Shown here: piece by piece, positions 1-9,493 of the stretch | How positions within the stretch are numbered: the stretch's first letter is position 1 | Layout: every line of letters begins with the position of its first letter | DNA from: Zoopage sp. CT-All | Lineage: Eukaryota > Zoopagomycota > Zoopagomycetes > Zoopagales > Zoopagaceae | Reading direction: 5' to 3' | Assembly (NCBI GenBank): GCA_004114245.1 | Contig: QZWS01000095.1 | Span: forward strand, 1-27,292 | DNA length: 27,292 nucleotides | Made by a program: the position numbers and the translations under genes | Notes under the pieces: model-generated | What the model was told of the DNA's origin: nothing | Seen by the model: the letters and a program-made list of their open reading frames with translations, nothing else | Database searches by the model: none

Positions 1-611
1 ACTTCAGACGACGCTGACAAGGTCTCAAACGACGAAGCGGAGTAGTCACCTACATCAGTAGGGTTCCCTGGATATGGAAAACGGTCATGATCCGGGTTTT
101 TACTGGATTTGGTCCATGGCGTAAAATAAGAGATCGGATTGAACCAACGGCTGCCTTTGCTTGTTGGTACTTGGCTCTGGTCGCTAGCTGGAAGTTGAGG
201 GCTTATGATCTTGGTGGGTAAGCTGTGCTGCTCTGGGAACCCAAGTGGTGATTGAGGCAGTGGACCGTGGGGTACAATGGCATCAGAATTCACTTCCACG
301 GGCGAAATCGACGATGATATTGACGCAGGATGTATTTGCTCTGGAGTAGCTTGAGCGGGGGTAGTATTTGGTGTCCTTGAGAACAAGTAGGAGAAGGGTA
401 ATCCCCAGCCCCAGCCATCACTCGTTGGTGGTGGTGGCGATAACACCGGCAAGTCAGGCTTAGAGGCTTCTGTAACTCGTGGCTCGGCATCAACTGTGAG
501 CTGTGCTCCTGAGGCGGCAGGCTGAAAGATGGATGGAGACTGGTCGATGTTAGCAGCATGCACCACGGTCAATGCGGCAATAGCCCCTAGCACCTGTCCA
601 AAGATATTCAT
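1..611 (-). CDS. secreted Pro/Ser/Thr-rich protein, 5' part only (runs off left edge)
   Basis: Reading the minus strand from the ATG at 611-609 there is no stop codon down to base 1: 203 codons plus two bases. The gene is therefore truncated by the window edge, not by mutation. The first about 20 residues (MNIFGQVLGAIAALTVVHAA) look like a cleavable signal peptide, so the product probably enters the secretory pathway. The rest is low-complexity and rich in Pro, Ser and Thr, with a PPPP run, a WGWG motif near residue 70 and a second Trp/Tyr-rich patch near residue 165 (RWFNPISYFTPW). No domain is recognised. It lies downstream of NPR3 on the same strand, 261 bp from that gene's stop. It could be a cell-wall or secreted protein, or the lumenal start of a membrane protein. 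The open frame is certain; the function is unknown. Confidence 0.7.
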   Translation of the reverse strand, partial: MNIFGQVLGAIAALTVVHAANIDQSPSIFQPAASGAQLTVDAEPRVTEASKPDLPVLSPPPPTSDGWGWGLPFSYLFSRTPNTTPAQATPEQIHPASISSSISPVEVNSDAIVPHGPLPQSPLGFPEQHSLPTKIISPQLPASDQSQVPTSKGSRWFNPISYFTPWTKSSKNPDHDRFPYPGNPTDVGDYSASSFETLSASSE

Positions 612-872
612 TTGCTGCAGTACAATCGGATTTTAAAAGTAGCAGGAGGGGTTGCTGAGAGCGTCGTGAAGGGATGACGCTGGGCGAGATTTTGGAAGTT
701 GTTGGTGGCTGTGATTCTGGGCTTGGCCATCCACGATGCTGTGCTACCTCGTGCTGGGTATTGCCCGGAGGACTTGCATCAGTAATCCCATAGCCCATAG
801 CATAGCATTCATATAATGAGAAGGCACTTGATCTCGATTCCCTCTCATAAGCTAGAGCTGGGCGCTAGTGCC

Positions 873-3582
873 TTAGTATGCTACAGTAACTACATCGTTT
901 CGGAAGCGATTTATAACATCGACGACCTCACGACGCGTCAATTCCCCACGCCAGGCCATCTCCTCCACCGAGTACCTGCCATCCCACATCCAGGCAATCT
1001 TCCAGAATCCTTGCACGATATCTCGTGGCTGTCCAACGGTCAATCCCTTTACCCAGCTCTGCTCCAATTCCGTCGCCTGGGCCTCGGGACTTGCAAGCAC
1101 ATACTCGTCGTGGCACAGAATTTGGCTATTTAGCATGCCCTGCGATGCGCCGCCAGAGCTGCTGCGGAGCAGTGACATGATGCCAATGGACGGTGGCGGA
1201 AGGCCTAGCGCCCCCGTGCTGTCTGCGTTGATTTCAGAGATATTATCGGGGGTGAGAATCGCTGACGTGGCCGCACCAGATCCAACGTCTACACTGCCAA
1301 ATCTCGGCGCTATTGTTCCACAGGCGTCAGGGTCTCGAACACGATTTGGCACGACTAGCATCACATGAGTGCGCACTTGGCGGATTAAACCGTGTCGGAG
1401 CAGATACGTTAGGGCTTCGAGGTACACGCCTTGGTATTGATGCTGTCGCATTTTGTTTCGCATTGCCAGTTGAGGCTGGACAGGCGACCTGGTTGAATCT
1501 CGATGATGCTGAGAATGCTGCTGGTGCATCAGTTCAATGAGGAGTGGGTGGGGTGGGGTAGAAGAGGCAACGATAGGTCGTGCTGTTTGTCCAGGCGCAT
1601 TCGCTTTGCTATCCGTATTTGGTGCATCGGATTGTGTATTCGGGATAAATGCGAGCGCGGCCATTACAGCAGAGAGGCGGAAGGGCGCAAATTTGCTTGA
1701 AAATTCCGCTTCTAACTTGCTCAATCTAGGTCATCAACGGTAAAGTGCATAGAATCGTACGCTCCACATACTTTGTCAGGTCCGCATCCTGGTCAACAGA
1801 ATATTTGCCGCGAATGTTCACAGGATCAATCATCCTTGCTTTGCCCCATTCGACCAGCTCGATCGCAATCTGATATACTTCCGATAGCATCAAGCCAGCA
1901 GCGATAGCAAGTTGCTCAAGACTCACAATCGGCGCAACATGCTCTAATACGTCACGCATCCGCGAATTTCCCCGGACTTCGACACTGCGTAGCATGACTT
2001 CCGGGTCTTCGAAAAGAAGCAAGGCATGGTAGGGTCGAATGTACGAGTATCTGCCAGGCTCGGTGCGCACCTCGATTGGAATATTTGATTTTTGAGCGCC
2101 TCGCACTGGATGCAATAATACTGGTAGCACCGTGTTGATTCGCAGCCAGACTGCGCGTGATGCAGCTGCGGCCTCGCACGCATGCGCTAGCTCTCTTGCC
2201 AGCATCGACGTTGTCATAATCTTGCGTTGGATTTCCTCAACGGCATTGGCTGCCATCCCTCCCCCGACCAGGATTCCGTGATTGGCTTCATCAATAATGC
2301 GAAGAATAGACTCTGCTTCGCGACGGATGTAGTTGCATCGGCGCTGCTCCTGAACGAGCGCGAAGGTAAGTGGCCGCACCACCTTTCTGTACAATTCATC
2401 CACGAGCTTGGGCGGCACCAGCATCGAGGTGGTGCTTTCCCTACATCGTGCGTTTGCACCAGATACTGTTGGGTGACGCGATCTGACGACAAATACGACG
2501 TGGAAGAGTGTAAGATTCCAGTGATGATGGACATTGGATAGGGGCGATCGTGGTACGGGGCGATTATATGGTACCGACGGACTTGTCAGCGTTGGCTCGC
2601 CGATGTTGTTGTCAGAAGGGCTTTGCTCGACGTTTGGAAGGATCAAGCCTCCAGAGAGAAACGATGGTGTGTTGGCAGCTGATGCAGATCGCATATGCGC
2701 CGCGGGACGCTTATTTGGGAAAAGACGGCTGCGAGAGGATGCAAACGTTGCGTGCTGGAGATCAAGTGGTTCGGGCCGAGGCGTCACTGCCTTGACGTGT
2801 TTTACAGGATTCGAAAAATCGCGGTGAACGCTGCGATCAGCCAACCGCACAGTAGGAGTCGCATCACGATCTGCATCGACTGGAACTGTGGACATTGATA
2901 CCGAGAGCGGAACCGAGGCAGAGGGTGGGCGCGATGGCGGAGCGCTAGTATTGCAATACGACGACACTGACGCCGCCGGAGACTCGGCTCGTTTACTGCC
3001 CAACATTAACGGCAACACCAATGATGAGGCCGAGCCGATAGGCGTTGGTGGAGGCGGTAGGGCAACCGGACTGACCACTTTGACGCCGGCAGACACGGTC
3101 GAGGATTTGGAAGGTGATGAATACCGCATAGGAATATCCGGCCGTCGCAAGCCCTTGGCACCATCCACCGGTCCCATGTCAGCAAAAAGCTGTGCATTTG
3201 GCGACTCTGTGGACGAGCGCCTCCGAAGCCGTTGCCCCAAGGATTTCCGCCCACTGTCAGCACTGTTCTCGCTGAACGACGCCGTGGACAACAGACTAGG
3301 GATCCCGATGAACACGACCTCGTTCCCACCGGTTCCCGATTCGACTGATATCTGAAATCGCTGGTCGCATAGTGCCGTTGACGGGATCAGGAGGTGTCCG
3401 AGCAGGCGATAGGTGAACCCATGCAATGGCAAATCCGCCCATCTCTTCCCGGCGGACGTCGCCGATGCTGTGGACACTGCTGCAGAAACGGGCGGAGATA
3501 GTGGAGCAGGGAATTGAAAGATGACGTGCCGACCGCGCGTCGACGTCACGGTCAGCAACACGCTGAGTTCAATGGAGTCCAT
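873..3582 (-). CDS. NPR3: Npr3, GATOR1/SEACIT complex subunit (two exons)
   Basis: Exons are 3582-1772 and 1725-873, giving 887 aa. The 46-nt intron (1771-1726) has a GTATGT donor and a CTAG acceptor; removing it joins the two frames as ..DADLTK/LSKLEAEFSSKF.., as expected for this family. Npr3 with Npr2 and Iml1/Depdc5 forms the vacuole-associated GTPase-activating complex for the Rag GTPase Gtr1, and represses TORC1 when amino acids are scarce. The N-terminus (LLTVTSTRGRHVIFQFPAP) and the segment VRPLTFALVQEQRRCNYI with its following helix match the family's longin-type start and middle region. The C-terminal part (YLEALTYLLRHGLIRQ, then YSVEEMAWRGELTRREV) matches its winged-helix end. Residues about 100-340 are a low-complexity Ser/Pro-rich insert. 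A further small intron in the middle cannot be excluded. The family call is firm. Confidence 0.88.
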
Positions 3583-3638
3583 GACCTGACTGCACGGGGG
3601 CTTTTAACCAGGCTCTGGGCAGACACTTAGCCTAACCG

Positions 3639-4387
3639 AATATTAGGACCAGTATTAGTATGTCTGCTTGCATTAAAGTCAAGGCTCAATGTATGGCACA
3701 TTATCTCTCTTATCATGACTACTGAGTAATGGATTGGCTGCTGCAAGGTGCTGACATTCTACTGACTCTATCAATCCATTCTCGTGCATAAAACATAGTG
3801 AGAAGGTGTCTTATTGATGGATTGCATGTTGCTAGTTTATGAGGCGTGGCTGGTTAGACATCACATACTATATACAGGATTGATAACAGTCTCTTTTCTT
3901 CTTAGTTGTATGTATTGGAAGGAGCACTAGTATTAAACCCCAAGTAGTAGATCTTAGGGATTACCAGAGGTGTATGATTAGGTGGTTTTTCTTTTCCACA
4001 TCTAACCAGACACATCATCCCAGACTAGGGAATGTCGTTAAATTCCAATAATATGGTATTGATCAGAATGCATTACATTTTATGTATGCCATATGGTCAC
4101 ATGGTGTGGATAGCAGGGGGTTGCAGTAGTCTCTTTTCTCTGCCTTCTGTACCATAATATATTAGGTTGTCATTAATATCTTGGCACCTGTACAGACAGC
4201 ATAGCAGTACATTAGTCAATTTCTATTATAATAAGTTGCTGTGATGCATCAGTATAATAGAGAGGAGACTTTCTTTGAAGAGGTTGGGGTAGAAGAAAAA
4301 GTGCAATCTAGCATTAAGATATAATATGCAATGCATTGGGTAGTGGCATCAATGTAAGCAGACATACTAATATAAGTCCTAAATATT
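3639..4387. mobile_element. putative MITE-like element with imperfect terminal inverted repeats
   Basis: The two ends are inverted copies. A 17-bp core (TATTAGTATGTCTGCTT) at 3653-3669 reappears exactly in reverse complement at 4356-4372. Similarity continues outward (AGGAC at 3645-3649 against GTCCT at 4376-4380) and imperfectly inward for about 35 bp. Both outer edges are bordered by AATATT (3639-3644 and 4382-4387), which could be a target duplication or part of the repeat. The 0.7-kb interior is AT-rich with no transposase frame, so it would be non-autonomous. LTR-like motifs inside suggest later insertions. No family can be named. Confidence 0.5.
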
Positions 4388-4861
4388 TTAAATTGTTTTG
4401 CAGCCTACAGTAAAGTACTATAAGGCTATGGGGTACTAAAAAGGCAGAGTCAAGGTAAGAGAGAGGCATGAGCAAGCTGGATGATGGCAGGCATATGTGG
4501 CTCTAGGCAGAAGTGTAGAAAATATGGAAAATATGCTTTTTTTATGAAATTATTTTTATATATTAGATGCATTATAGTACAAGACAAGTTACTCAGTAGC
4601 TCTGGATGATGACCACAATGGAGACTGTGGGGGATTTCATTTGAGAGAGGTTTGAGGGCTGTTGAGAGGGTGGGTTAAAGAAAGCAGGTGTGATCCTGTT
4701 AGAAAAGTGGGTTGCTCAGCTGTATAATAACCAGCGGCAGAAGAGGCCAAGTGTTCACCTGAGTCAATGGCGAATTTTTTTTATGAAATCGCCTTTTCTG
4801 CAGTGAATCAGCACCTCGGTCAGTAAAATCATATTTATACTTATGAAAATTTCCTATCTCG

Positions 4862-4932
4862 GCTGGTGTAGTATAGTGGCAGTACACCGCGTTGTGGCCG
4901 CGATAACCCTGGTTCAATTCCAGGCACCAGCA
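4862..4932 (+). tRNA. tRNA-His (GUG), intronless
   Basis: The acceptor stem GCTGGTG pairs with CACCAGC, followed by discriminator A at 4932. The internal A box TAGTATAGTGG and B box GGTTCAATTCC (4911-4921) are both present. The anticodon GTG is at 4894-4896 in the loop TTGTGGC, with a CGCG/CGCG stem. The D arm and anticodon region closely resemble yeast tRNA-His. The base at 4861 is G, but eukaryotes add G-1 after transcription, so it need not be encoded. A TTTT tract follows at once. Stems and both promoter boxes look intact, so the gene is probably functional. Confidence 0.93.
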
Positions 4933-4936
4933 TTTT
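4933..4936 (+). terminator. RNA polymerase III terminator of tRNA-His
   Basis: A run of four T residues directly after the tRNA discriminator base, the usual minimal Pol III stop signal. Confidence 0.7.
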
Positions 4937-5400
4937 AATTGCTTGATTCATTTCAACTATTGGAAAATAGTTTATCTTGCTATCAGCCAGCACGGAGAGG
5001 GAGTAGTTATGCAGCGTTGTCTTTTCTCTATGTCTGACAACTCTTTTAGGCCATATTATAGCATAAATATGATGTCATCCTCAATATGTATATGTTATGC
5101 CTGCCCAGACAGAGGCCCCAGGGGCAGACAGAGCACAAGAGGGATGCAAAGAAGTGGGTGCAGCCTGTGTTCTTCAGACAAGAATTGAAATTTGTTGAGA
5201 CAGCAAGGTGGGAGAGAACCAGTAGAATGCATTATATGTAATTAGCATCCAACTCGCCAGAACACTTCCAGATTACATTATCCTGGTCCAATAATATGAC
5301 AAATGCGGCCTGTGATGAGATAACGCCGCCCGTGTCCCAAAACGCTCAGGCAGCACCCACTCGCCTTCCCCATTCGGAATCCCGTGCTGGCCGCACGTTT

Positions 5401-5406
5401 CACGTG
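5401..5406. promoter_or_regulatory. CACGTG box upstream of the DUF4360 gene
   Basis: A palindromic E-box 139 bp upstream of the start codon, in the context TTTCACGTGCATGC. bHLH factors of the Pho4/Cbf1/SREBP type bind this hexamer in fungi. The same hexamer occurs upstream of both multicopper oxidase genes. Binding is inferred only. Confidence 0.35.
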
Positions 5407-5539
5407 CATGCAATGCAGCCTTAAAATCAAACAACCGGCACCCACTTCTCACCTTTCTCCTCACCACCGTCCGCCGTGCCCGTGTCGCTTCCGTGTTTCG
5501 CCTTACGCTTCTTATCTCACGACCCCTACCCTATTCGCC

Positions 5540-6211
5540 ATGCAGTTCTTCTCCTTCACCACCGCCGCGCTCCTCGCCTGTGCCTACCTGCTTACTGCGC
5601 ACACCGCGGCGCTTCCCGCTCAGGTCGGGGATGCCTCTGCCTCGCTTGAAAACGGCATCGAGGCCGGTCCCGACCCGAAGCTCGTGTACGTACAGTCGAT
5701 CTCGTACGGCGGCTCGGGTTGCCCGAACGGCTCCGTCGGCCAGTCCATCTCCGACGACCGCAGCACCTTCACCCTCATCTTTGATAAGTTCGTCGCGTCC
5801 ACCGGCCCCGGCATCCCTCTGACCGAGAACCGCAAGAACTGCCAGCTCACCATCAACCTGCACATCCCGCAGGGTTGGTCGTACTCTATGGGCTCGGTCG
5901 ACTACCGCGGCTACGTGCAGCTGCCTGCCGGCGTCACCGCCACCCAAAAGGCCATCTACTACTTCCAGGGCAGTGTGGCGCAGGTCTCCTCCGGCGCAGA
6001 CTTTAGGGGCCCTGTGGCGCGCGACTACCTCGTCCACGACGAGATCCCGCTGGCCACCACCGTTTGGTCCGAGTGCAATGCCGTCAAGCCCGTGAATGTC
6101 AACGCACAGGTGAGAATCAATGGCGTCGGTACCGCGCCCGCCCAGATCACTACCGATTCGATTGACGGCAAGGTGAAGCAGGTGTACGCGCTGATGTGGA
6201 AGCGCTGCTAG
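5540..6211 (+). CDS. secreted DUF4360 family protein
   Basis: Single exon, 223 aa. The ATG at 5540 is chosen over an upstream in-frame ATG at 5384 because it begins directly with a signal peptide (MQFFSFTTAALLACAYLLTA, cleavage probably near ..HTAALPA). The mature part matches DUF4360, a family of small secreted proteins in fungi and some bacteria with no settled function. Recognisable blocks are ISYGGSGCPNGS, then FTLIFDKFVAS, then NRKNCQLTINL, then GVAR-like strands, ending in WKRC. Four Cys are conserved in position (GGSGCP, RKNCQL, WSECNA, final C) and could form two disulfides. The gene is tail-to-tail with oligoribonuclease (126 bp between stops) and opens a run of three genes for extracellular proteins. 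The family call is firm; the function is unknown. Confidence 0.88.
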   Translation: MQFFSFTTAALLACAYLLTAHTAALPAQVGDASASLENGIEAGPDPKLVYVQSISYGGSGCPNGSVGQSISDDRSTFTLIFDKFVASTGPGIPLTENRKNCQLTINLHIPQGWSYSMGSVDYRGYVQLPAGVTATQKAIYYFQGSVAQVSSGADFRGPVARDYLVHDEIPLATTVWSECNAVKPVNVNAQVRINGVGTAPAQITTDSIDGKVKQVYALMWKRC

Positions 6212-6337
6212 TGGGTTGGTATTAAGGCGTGCTGTTTAGTGAATGAAGACGTTGGCATTCGCATCTGTTTTGCACAGTGGCAAGAGAGTGTCCAGTATTC
6301 AGAATGCTCGGTGTAGAATACTTTGAATGCATCTGAA

Positions 6338-7062
6338 CTACTTGAAAATGCTACTACGGTAAAACTTCAGCTCCTCGATACTCGCCTTGATATCATCCAA
6401 TGCGCGGTGTGAAAGAGGCTTTGGCGGGGCGGCGGCGAACGCGTCTGGGTACCATCGCCGAGCAAGCTCCTTCACAGAACTCACGTCTGCCCAACGAGCA
6501 GCAACCATTCCATTCGTGTTAGTAGTATTGCAGAGGAAATATGCAACGTACCAACAATGCGGTAGTGCAGATGGTCGAGAAACGTTGGCATTTCCTTGGC
6601 GAGGAATTGACGGTCGACATGCACACTATTTCCAGCGAGCACCGCTGTGCGCGCATCCGGAACGTGCGATCGGACAAACTCAAGCACCTGGGACTCGGCA
6701 TCAGCGGTGGTTGTCGTCGATGCGAGCACGGCGGCAGTCAGTCCGGACTAGATTCGCAGCAAGCAGCAGCGCATCAGTGGTGCGGCATAGGCTGAATAAT
6801 GCACCACCTCGCCATGCTGTTTCGTGCACCACTCATTCATACCCGCCATTAACGCCGCGTCCTGACGAATGGTGACGTTTGGGCCGGGGATGACAGTGGA
6901 GAGAGATCCATCGGTAAGCAACACGGCGATTTCGATGATGCGATCTTTGGACAAATCCAGGCCGGTCATCTAAGGCATCGCTTTTGGAGTTTGATTAGGT
7001 GTTCGGTGGAATGTGCGCACTTCGAGGTCGATCCAGACAAGCGGATTGGCGAGCTTGGTCAT
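6338..7062 (-). CDS. REX2/orn: oligoribonuclease (DEDDh 3'-5' exoribonuclease), four exons
   Basis: Exons 7062-7021, 6969-6808, 6747-6552 and 6486-6338 join to 182 aa, the normal length of the bacterial/mitochondrial enzyme. The three introns are 51, 60 and 65 nt. The enzyme degrades 2-5 nt RNA fragments to mononucleotides. The start [19 protein letters not shown] places catalytic Asp12 and Glu14 exactly as in E. coli Orn. Further matches are [13 protein letters not shown], the [14 protein letters not shown] block, the third acidic residue at Asp113 ([12 protein letters not shown]), and His160/Asp165 in SHRALDDI. All DEDDh residues are present. No clear mitochondrial presequence is seen with this start. 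The gene is head-to-head with multicopper oxidase 1 (130 bp between starts). Large open frames on the opposite strand here are shadows. Confidence 0.93.
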
Positions 7063-7192
7063 CCTGAAACGGCGGAGAGGGGCAAACATGCGACTGCGTT
7101 TCAGCATCGTGGCCACGTGTTATCACTACTCCGCGAACCGATCTTCATTCCTCTGCAGACGACCCCATTCTCATGCATATATCCTCATAGAC
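7063..7192. promoter_or_regulatory. shared divergent promoter of oligoribonuclease and oxidase 1
   Basis: Only 130 bp separate the two start codons. It contains a CACGTG box at 7114-7119 running into TTATC (GATAA on the other strand), and a perfect 8-bp inverted repeat CTGAAACG/CGTTTCAG at 7064-7071 and 7097-7104. A TATA-like GCATATATCC lies about 20 bp before the oxidase start. The motifs are seen directly; their use is inferred. Confidence 0.45.
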
Positions 7193-9135
7193 ATGCCGGA
7201 CGAATTCACTCCAGCATCACGAGTCCTTCATGCCGCCATGCTATCCGTGGCAGGCCTCTTTGTGCTTCTCATCGCCGTCATCCCCGCCATCATAACATCT
7301 CCTCCGCTGCTCGCCCACGCTGCCATCATCCGCCGCACCCTTACCATTTCAAATCGTACCACCATCAACCCGGACTGCTCTCCGCGCGCATACACCCTCC
7401 CGCTCGCCAACGCCCAGCTCCCCGGACCCCCGCTGATCCTTGTTCGCGGCGATATCCTCGAGGTGGTCGTGCGCAATGAGCTACGCGATTCATTCGGCAT
7501 GCATTGGCATGGGGTGCGGCAGCGCATGACGCCGTTCTCGGATGGCGTTCCCTGGGTGAGCCAGGTTCCGATCCGCGGCGGTGGTGGCGAGCGACTCTAT
7601 CGCATGGTGATGGATGAGGCGGGAACATACTTCTACCATGCTCACTCCAAGGCGCATGCCAATACCGTGTATGGAGCCATCGTTGTGAGGGATCCCATGG
7701 AGGAGCATGGTGAGGTGGAAGATGCTCTGGTGGTGCTCGGCGACTGGTTCCACGCCGACGGTGGATTCGACCATTTGTTTGATGACAATGCGGAGTTGAT
7801 CACACCCGGATCCCCAGCCATCGCTGCGCCGGATGTTGTGCTCGTCAATGGAAGAAGTGTCTCGAACATCACGCCTAAAGGGATCAATACTGGGTGTCTG
7901 GGTCCTGCGGTCATTGACGTGCGACGCGGCACTACCACACGACTACGCATTATAAACGCCGGTGGCAGAGTCGCCTATCGCCTTGGAATCCCGCATGCGC
8001 TAAATCCACGCCTAGTCGAAGCCGACGCTGGCCTCGTGCAGGAAGCACTGGTTTTGGCTGCATCCGGTGGACTGGATGTAAATCCTGGCCAGAGGTATTC
8101 TGTTCTCGTGACAGTCCCCGCGGATGCAGCACAGCCTGCAGCGGCCATCGCTGTGGGTATGGATGGCGTGGCTAACGGCACCATTGGTACATTCGTGCTT
8201 CGATTTGTCGACACAGGGGCCATTCCAGAGCAGGGCTTGGTCGGCGCATCACCGTTTCTTGACGCCGCCGCTCTTGATTCCGTGGTCAGTGCCATCGCCA
8301 TGCGGGATGCTGATCGGCCATTAATTGAAACTCGGTTGCGTGCGCTGCATCCCACCACTGTTCCCGCCCCCACGCGAACCCTGCTGCTGAATGTGGATGC
8401 CCTGCAAGGCGGATCGCTCTTCACCGTGAACGGCGCCACATTCGTCCCGCCTTTTGCCCGTGGGATTCCACTTCTACATTCGGCGTACCAAGGCTTTGGA
8501 GATCGAGATGTGCTGACCACGCGCAACGTGTACGGATTCCAACTCGGCGAGGTCGTGGATGTCATCATACAACACGCGCCAGGGTTCTGCCACATCCCAC
8601 ATCCCTGGCACGCCCATGGATTGCGCATCCAAGTGCTGGGCACCGGTCCAGGAACACTTTCGCATAAAGCGTATGCCAGTGTGGTAGCGAATGCGGCCAG
8701 CGATATACCAATGCGCGACACCGTCATGGTTGTGTCGCAACCGCCATCGAACGCGGCTACACAGGGACCAGGATGTGGCTGGGCTGTCATGCGCATCCGG
8801 TTTGATAATCCTGGCATATGGCACTTTCAGTAAGACGTCTCATTTACAATGCGACCTGTGCTAACTGACGCTGCAGTTGCCACTTGATCATTCACCTGGG
8901 CAAGGGCATGGCCGCAGTACTCGCAGTCGGGCTGGATCAGTTGCGAGCCCAAGTGCCCACACTGCCCTTGAATGTGCAGCATATGGTTCTGGATACACGG
9001 CCTGTGCAGATGCATGGTGGTGGTGGATGGTGGCGGGATAACAGTGCCGTAGCACGAGAATGGTGGTTTGGCAAGACCTGGGTGGTTTGGTGGTCCGTGC
9101 TATGGATGATTATGGCCGTTTCAGGCTGGGTGTGA
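7193..9135 (+). CDS. multicopper oxidase 1 (laccase/ascorbate-oxidase-like), membrane-anchored, catalytically intact
   Basis: Exons 7193-8829 and 8877-9135 give 631 aa; the 47-nt intron has GTAAGA, a CTAAC branch site and CAG. The ATG at 7193 precedes a hydrophobic signal segment (residues about 16-43). Three cupredoxin domains follow. Copper ligands are all visible: HWHG at 104-107, YHAHSKAH at 148-155, HPWHAH near the start of domain 3's ligand loop, and HCHLIIHLGKGM at 546-557, whose Cys547, His552 and axial Met557 make the type-1 site. The last His codon of the FH-C step is split by the intron. The family oxidises phenols, metals or ascorbate and reduces oxygen to water. The C-terminus ends in a Trp-rich hydrophobic segment, so the enzyme is probably anchored with the catalytic part outside. 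Its paralogue follows in tandem. The substrate is unknown. Confidence 0.92.
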
Positions 9136-9493
9136 AGCAGAGAGGTGATTAGAATGAAGTTGGTTAGCAATTGAGCTGAAGCGAGATGCACCAATGATTT
9201 TCTACTCTTGCAGCATTCCTTAATGCCACGTCAATACTGCGTCTTGTACTAGTCATGTCGATTGTAGCAAGTATGCACGCAGCCAAGACATGCCAGGAGC
9301 ATCTGAGCTAGGACTAAGGTTCAAGATTGAACAATGCCACCCCCAGCCTCTTGGGACCTGCAAAAGCTAAATCGCTCACGTGATAACGACTCGCCACGCT
9401 CCTAAATCCACCTCCACTTTCACCACCTTCGTCCCCTGCACCCGCCCTTTACGCCAACACTCTATAGACAGAATACCCCCACACCGCGCACAT
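9136..9493 (+). promoter_or_regulatory. intergenic/promoter region between the tandem oxidases, with CACGTGATAA box
   Basis: This holds the 3' end of oxidase 1 and the promoter of oxidase 2. At 9377-9382 a CACGTG box overlaps a GATAA site (CACGTGATAA), 117 bp before the start codon. The same two-site combination, in the other relative orientation, lies upstream of oxidase 1. A pyrimidine-rich leader with CACC repeats follows. No gene is seen within. Confidence 0.4.

Larger units (their letters stand above)
3583..5539. other. AT-rich gene-poor stretch with repeat remnants
   Basis: About 2 kb between the divergent NPR3 and DUF4360 genes. It is clearly richer in A/T than the flanking genes. It holds an inverted-repeat element (3639-4387), LTR-like scraps carrying AGTCTCTTTTCT (near 3886 and 4129) and a tRNA-His gene. 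No protein-coding frame with family resemblance was seen; the open frames here are short and low in complexity. The final about 250 bp before 5540 return to higher GC and form the DUF4360 promoter and leader. Confidence 0.6.

Noticed and set aside
1726-1771. Apparent frameshift splitting NPR3 into two genes
   Set aside because: A 46-nt intron with GTATGT and CTAG ends joins the frames exactly, so it is neither a break nor two genes.
4537-4788. Repeated TTTTTTATGAAAT tracts at 4537-4550 and about 4774-4786
   Set aside because: They are short and AT-rich; such repeats are expected by chance in this composition.
5531-6037. 168-codon minus-strand frame
   Set aside because: It is a high-GC shadow of the DUF4360 coding sequence.
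6387-6875. 162-codon plus-strand frame
   Set aside because: It is antisense to the oligoribonuclease exons, whose four-exon model restores every catalytic residue.
7975-8817. 280-codon minus-strand frame
   Set aside because: It is antisense to oxidase 1, whose copper motifs establish the plus strand as coding.
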